From positions 1-64,000 of the forward strand of contig JADBWK010000032.1 of the NCBI GenBank assembly GCA_020404895.1: a DNA stretch of 64,000 nt, read 5' to 3'. The notes under the pieces are model-generated. The model searched no databases, was not told the origin of the DNA, and saw only the letters and a program-made list of their open reading frames with translations. Position 1 is the stretch's first letter, and every line of letters begins with the position of its first letter. This DNA comes from Pseudanabaena sp. M085S1SP2A07QC. Its GTDB lineage: Bacteria; Cyanobacteriota; Cyanobacteriia; Pseudanabaenales; Pseudanabaenaceae. A program made the position numbers and the translations under genes. This document shows positions 63,929-64,000 of the stretch, one piece after another.

Positions 63929-64000
63929 ATGAATAGAAGAGATTTTCTCACTTTGATGTCTAGTACTGCGGCTATGGCAATCCTTGCTCCTAGCTGTAGT
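63929..64000 (+). CDS. DUF1501 family protein, 5' end only
   Basis: The window ends 24 codons into the gene: MNRRDFLTLMSSTAAMAILA then PSCS. The twin-arginine motif RRDFL followed by a hydrophobic stretch predicts Tat export. Position after a DUF1800 gene supports DUF1501. Confidence 0.75.
   Translation, partial: MNRRDFLTLMSSTAAMAILAPSCS

Overview
The window reads as a chromosomal segment of a phycoerythrin-containing cyanobacterium. Supporting evidence is the abundance of GCGATCGC (HIP1) palindromes, a cpeCD(x)STR-type phycoerythrin linker/lyase operon, a Rubisco assembly chaperone (Raf1), a Ycf37-like photosystem I assembly protein, and cyanobacterial-style VOC, pentapeptide and HEAT-repeat proteins. 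The style of the repeats suggests a Pseudanabaena-like organism; that genus is an inference and not proven by the window. Coding is dense on both strands. No rRNA or CRISPR array is seen. There are two tRNAs (Ser-CGA and Arg-UCU).

Layout. 1-0.8 kb: truncated IS1-family element and palindromic repeats. 0.8-6 kb: raf1, a membrane protein, a DUF4333-like lipoprotein, carA, and a VOC protein. 6.1-8.3 kb: a two-gene tcmP/DUF5131 module without HIP1 sites, probably acquired. 8.3-11.4 kb: FTR1 iron permease, larB, and an Rpn-type nuclease. 11.7-20.5 kb: VIT/vWA protein, tRNA-Ser, GH13 hydrolase, WD40 protein, glyA, and an internalin-like LRR protein. 20.8-24 kb: an ynbABC-like phospholipid operon (CDP-alcohol phosphatidyltransferase, CdsA homologue, PlsC acyltransferase, methyltransferase). 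24-29.6 kb: conserved unknowns, J-domain protein, a CBS/GAF gene remnant, cbiET, and a HEAT protein. 29.7-34.5 kb: phycoerythrin operon cpeC-cpeD-(CpcD domain plus disordered tail)-cpeS-cpeT-cpeR. 34.5-47.5 kb: gcvP, ruvC, mtfA, an RND efflux pair, transposase and Uma2 remnants, and mnmG. 47.6-51.2 kb: cobalamin riboswitch, hupE, cobW, cobG. 51.2-55.3 kb: gyrB, two DUF4189 paralogues with a gyrB fossil between them, and a transposon graveyard. 55.3-64 kb: THUMP methyltransferase, tRNA-Arg, ycf37, mnmA, cbiA, pentapeptide protein, and DUF1800 followed by the start of a DUF1501 gene.

Functional threads. Corrin synthesis is spread over three loci (cbiET; riboswitch-hupE-cobW-cobG; cbiA). One-carbon/glycine metabolism is represented by glyA and gcvP. 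Light harvesting is represented by the cpe operon, and tRNA wobble-uridine modification by mnmG and mnmA.

The most striking non-coding feature is a large family of intergenic palindromes. They share short cores (GGCGGCGC-3nt-GCGCCGCC or GGCAATTCATGAATTGCC), but each has outer arms private to its locus that are almost perfectly self-complementary and sometimes include the neighbouring stop codon. Other repeats are a three-copy 101-bp double-hairpin element, MITEs with AGGACTTACGC ends (one with a visible 5-bp target duplication), and two repeats inserted in frame inside gcvP and cbiA.
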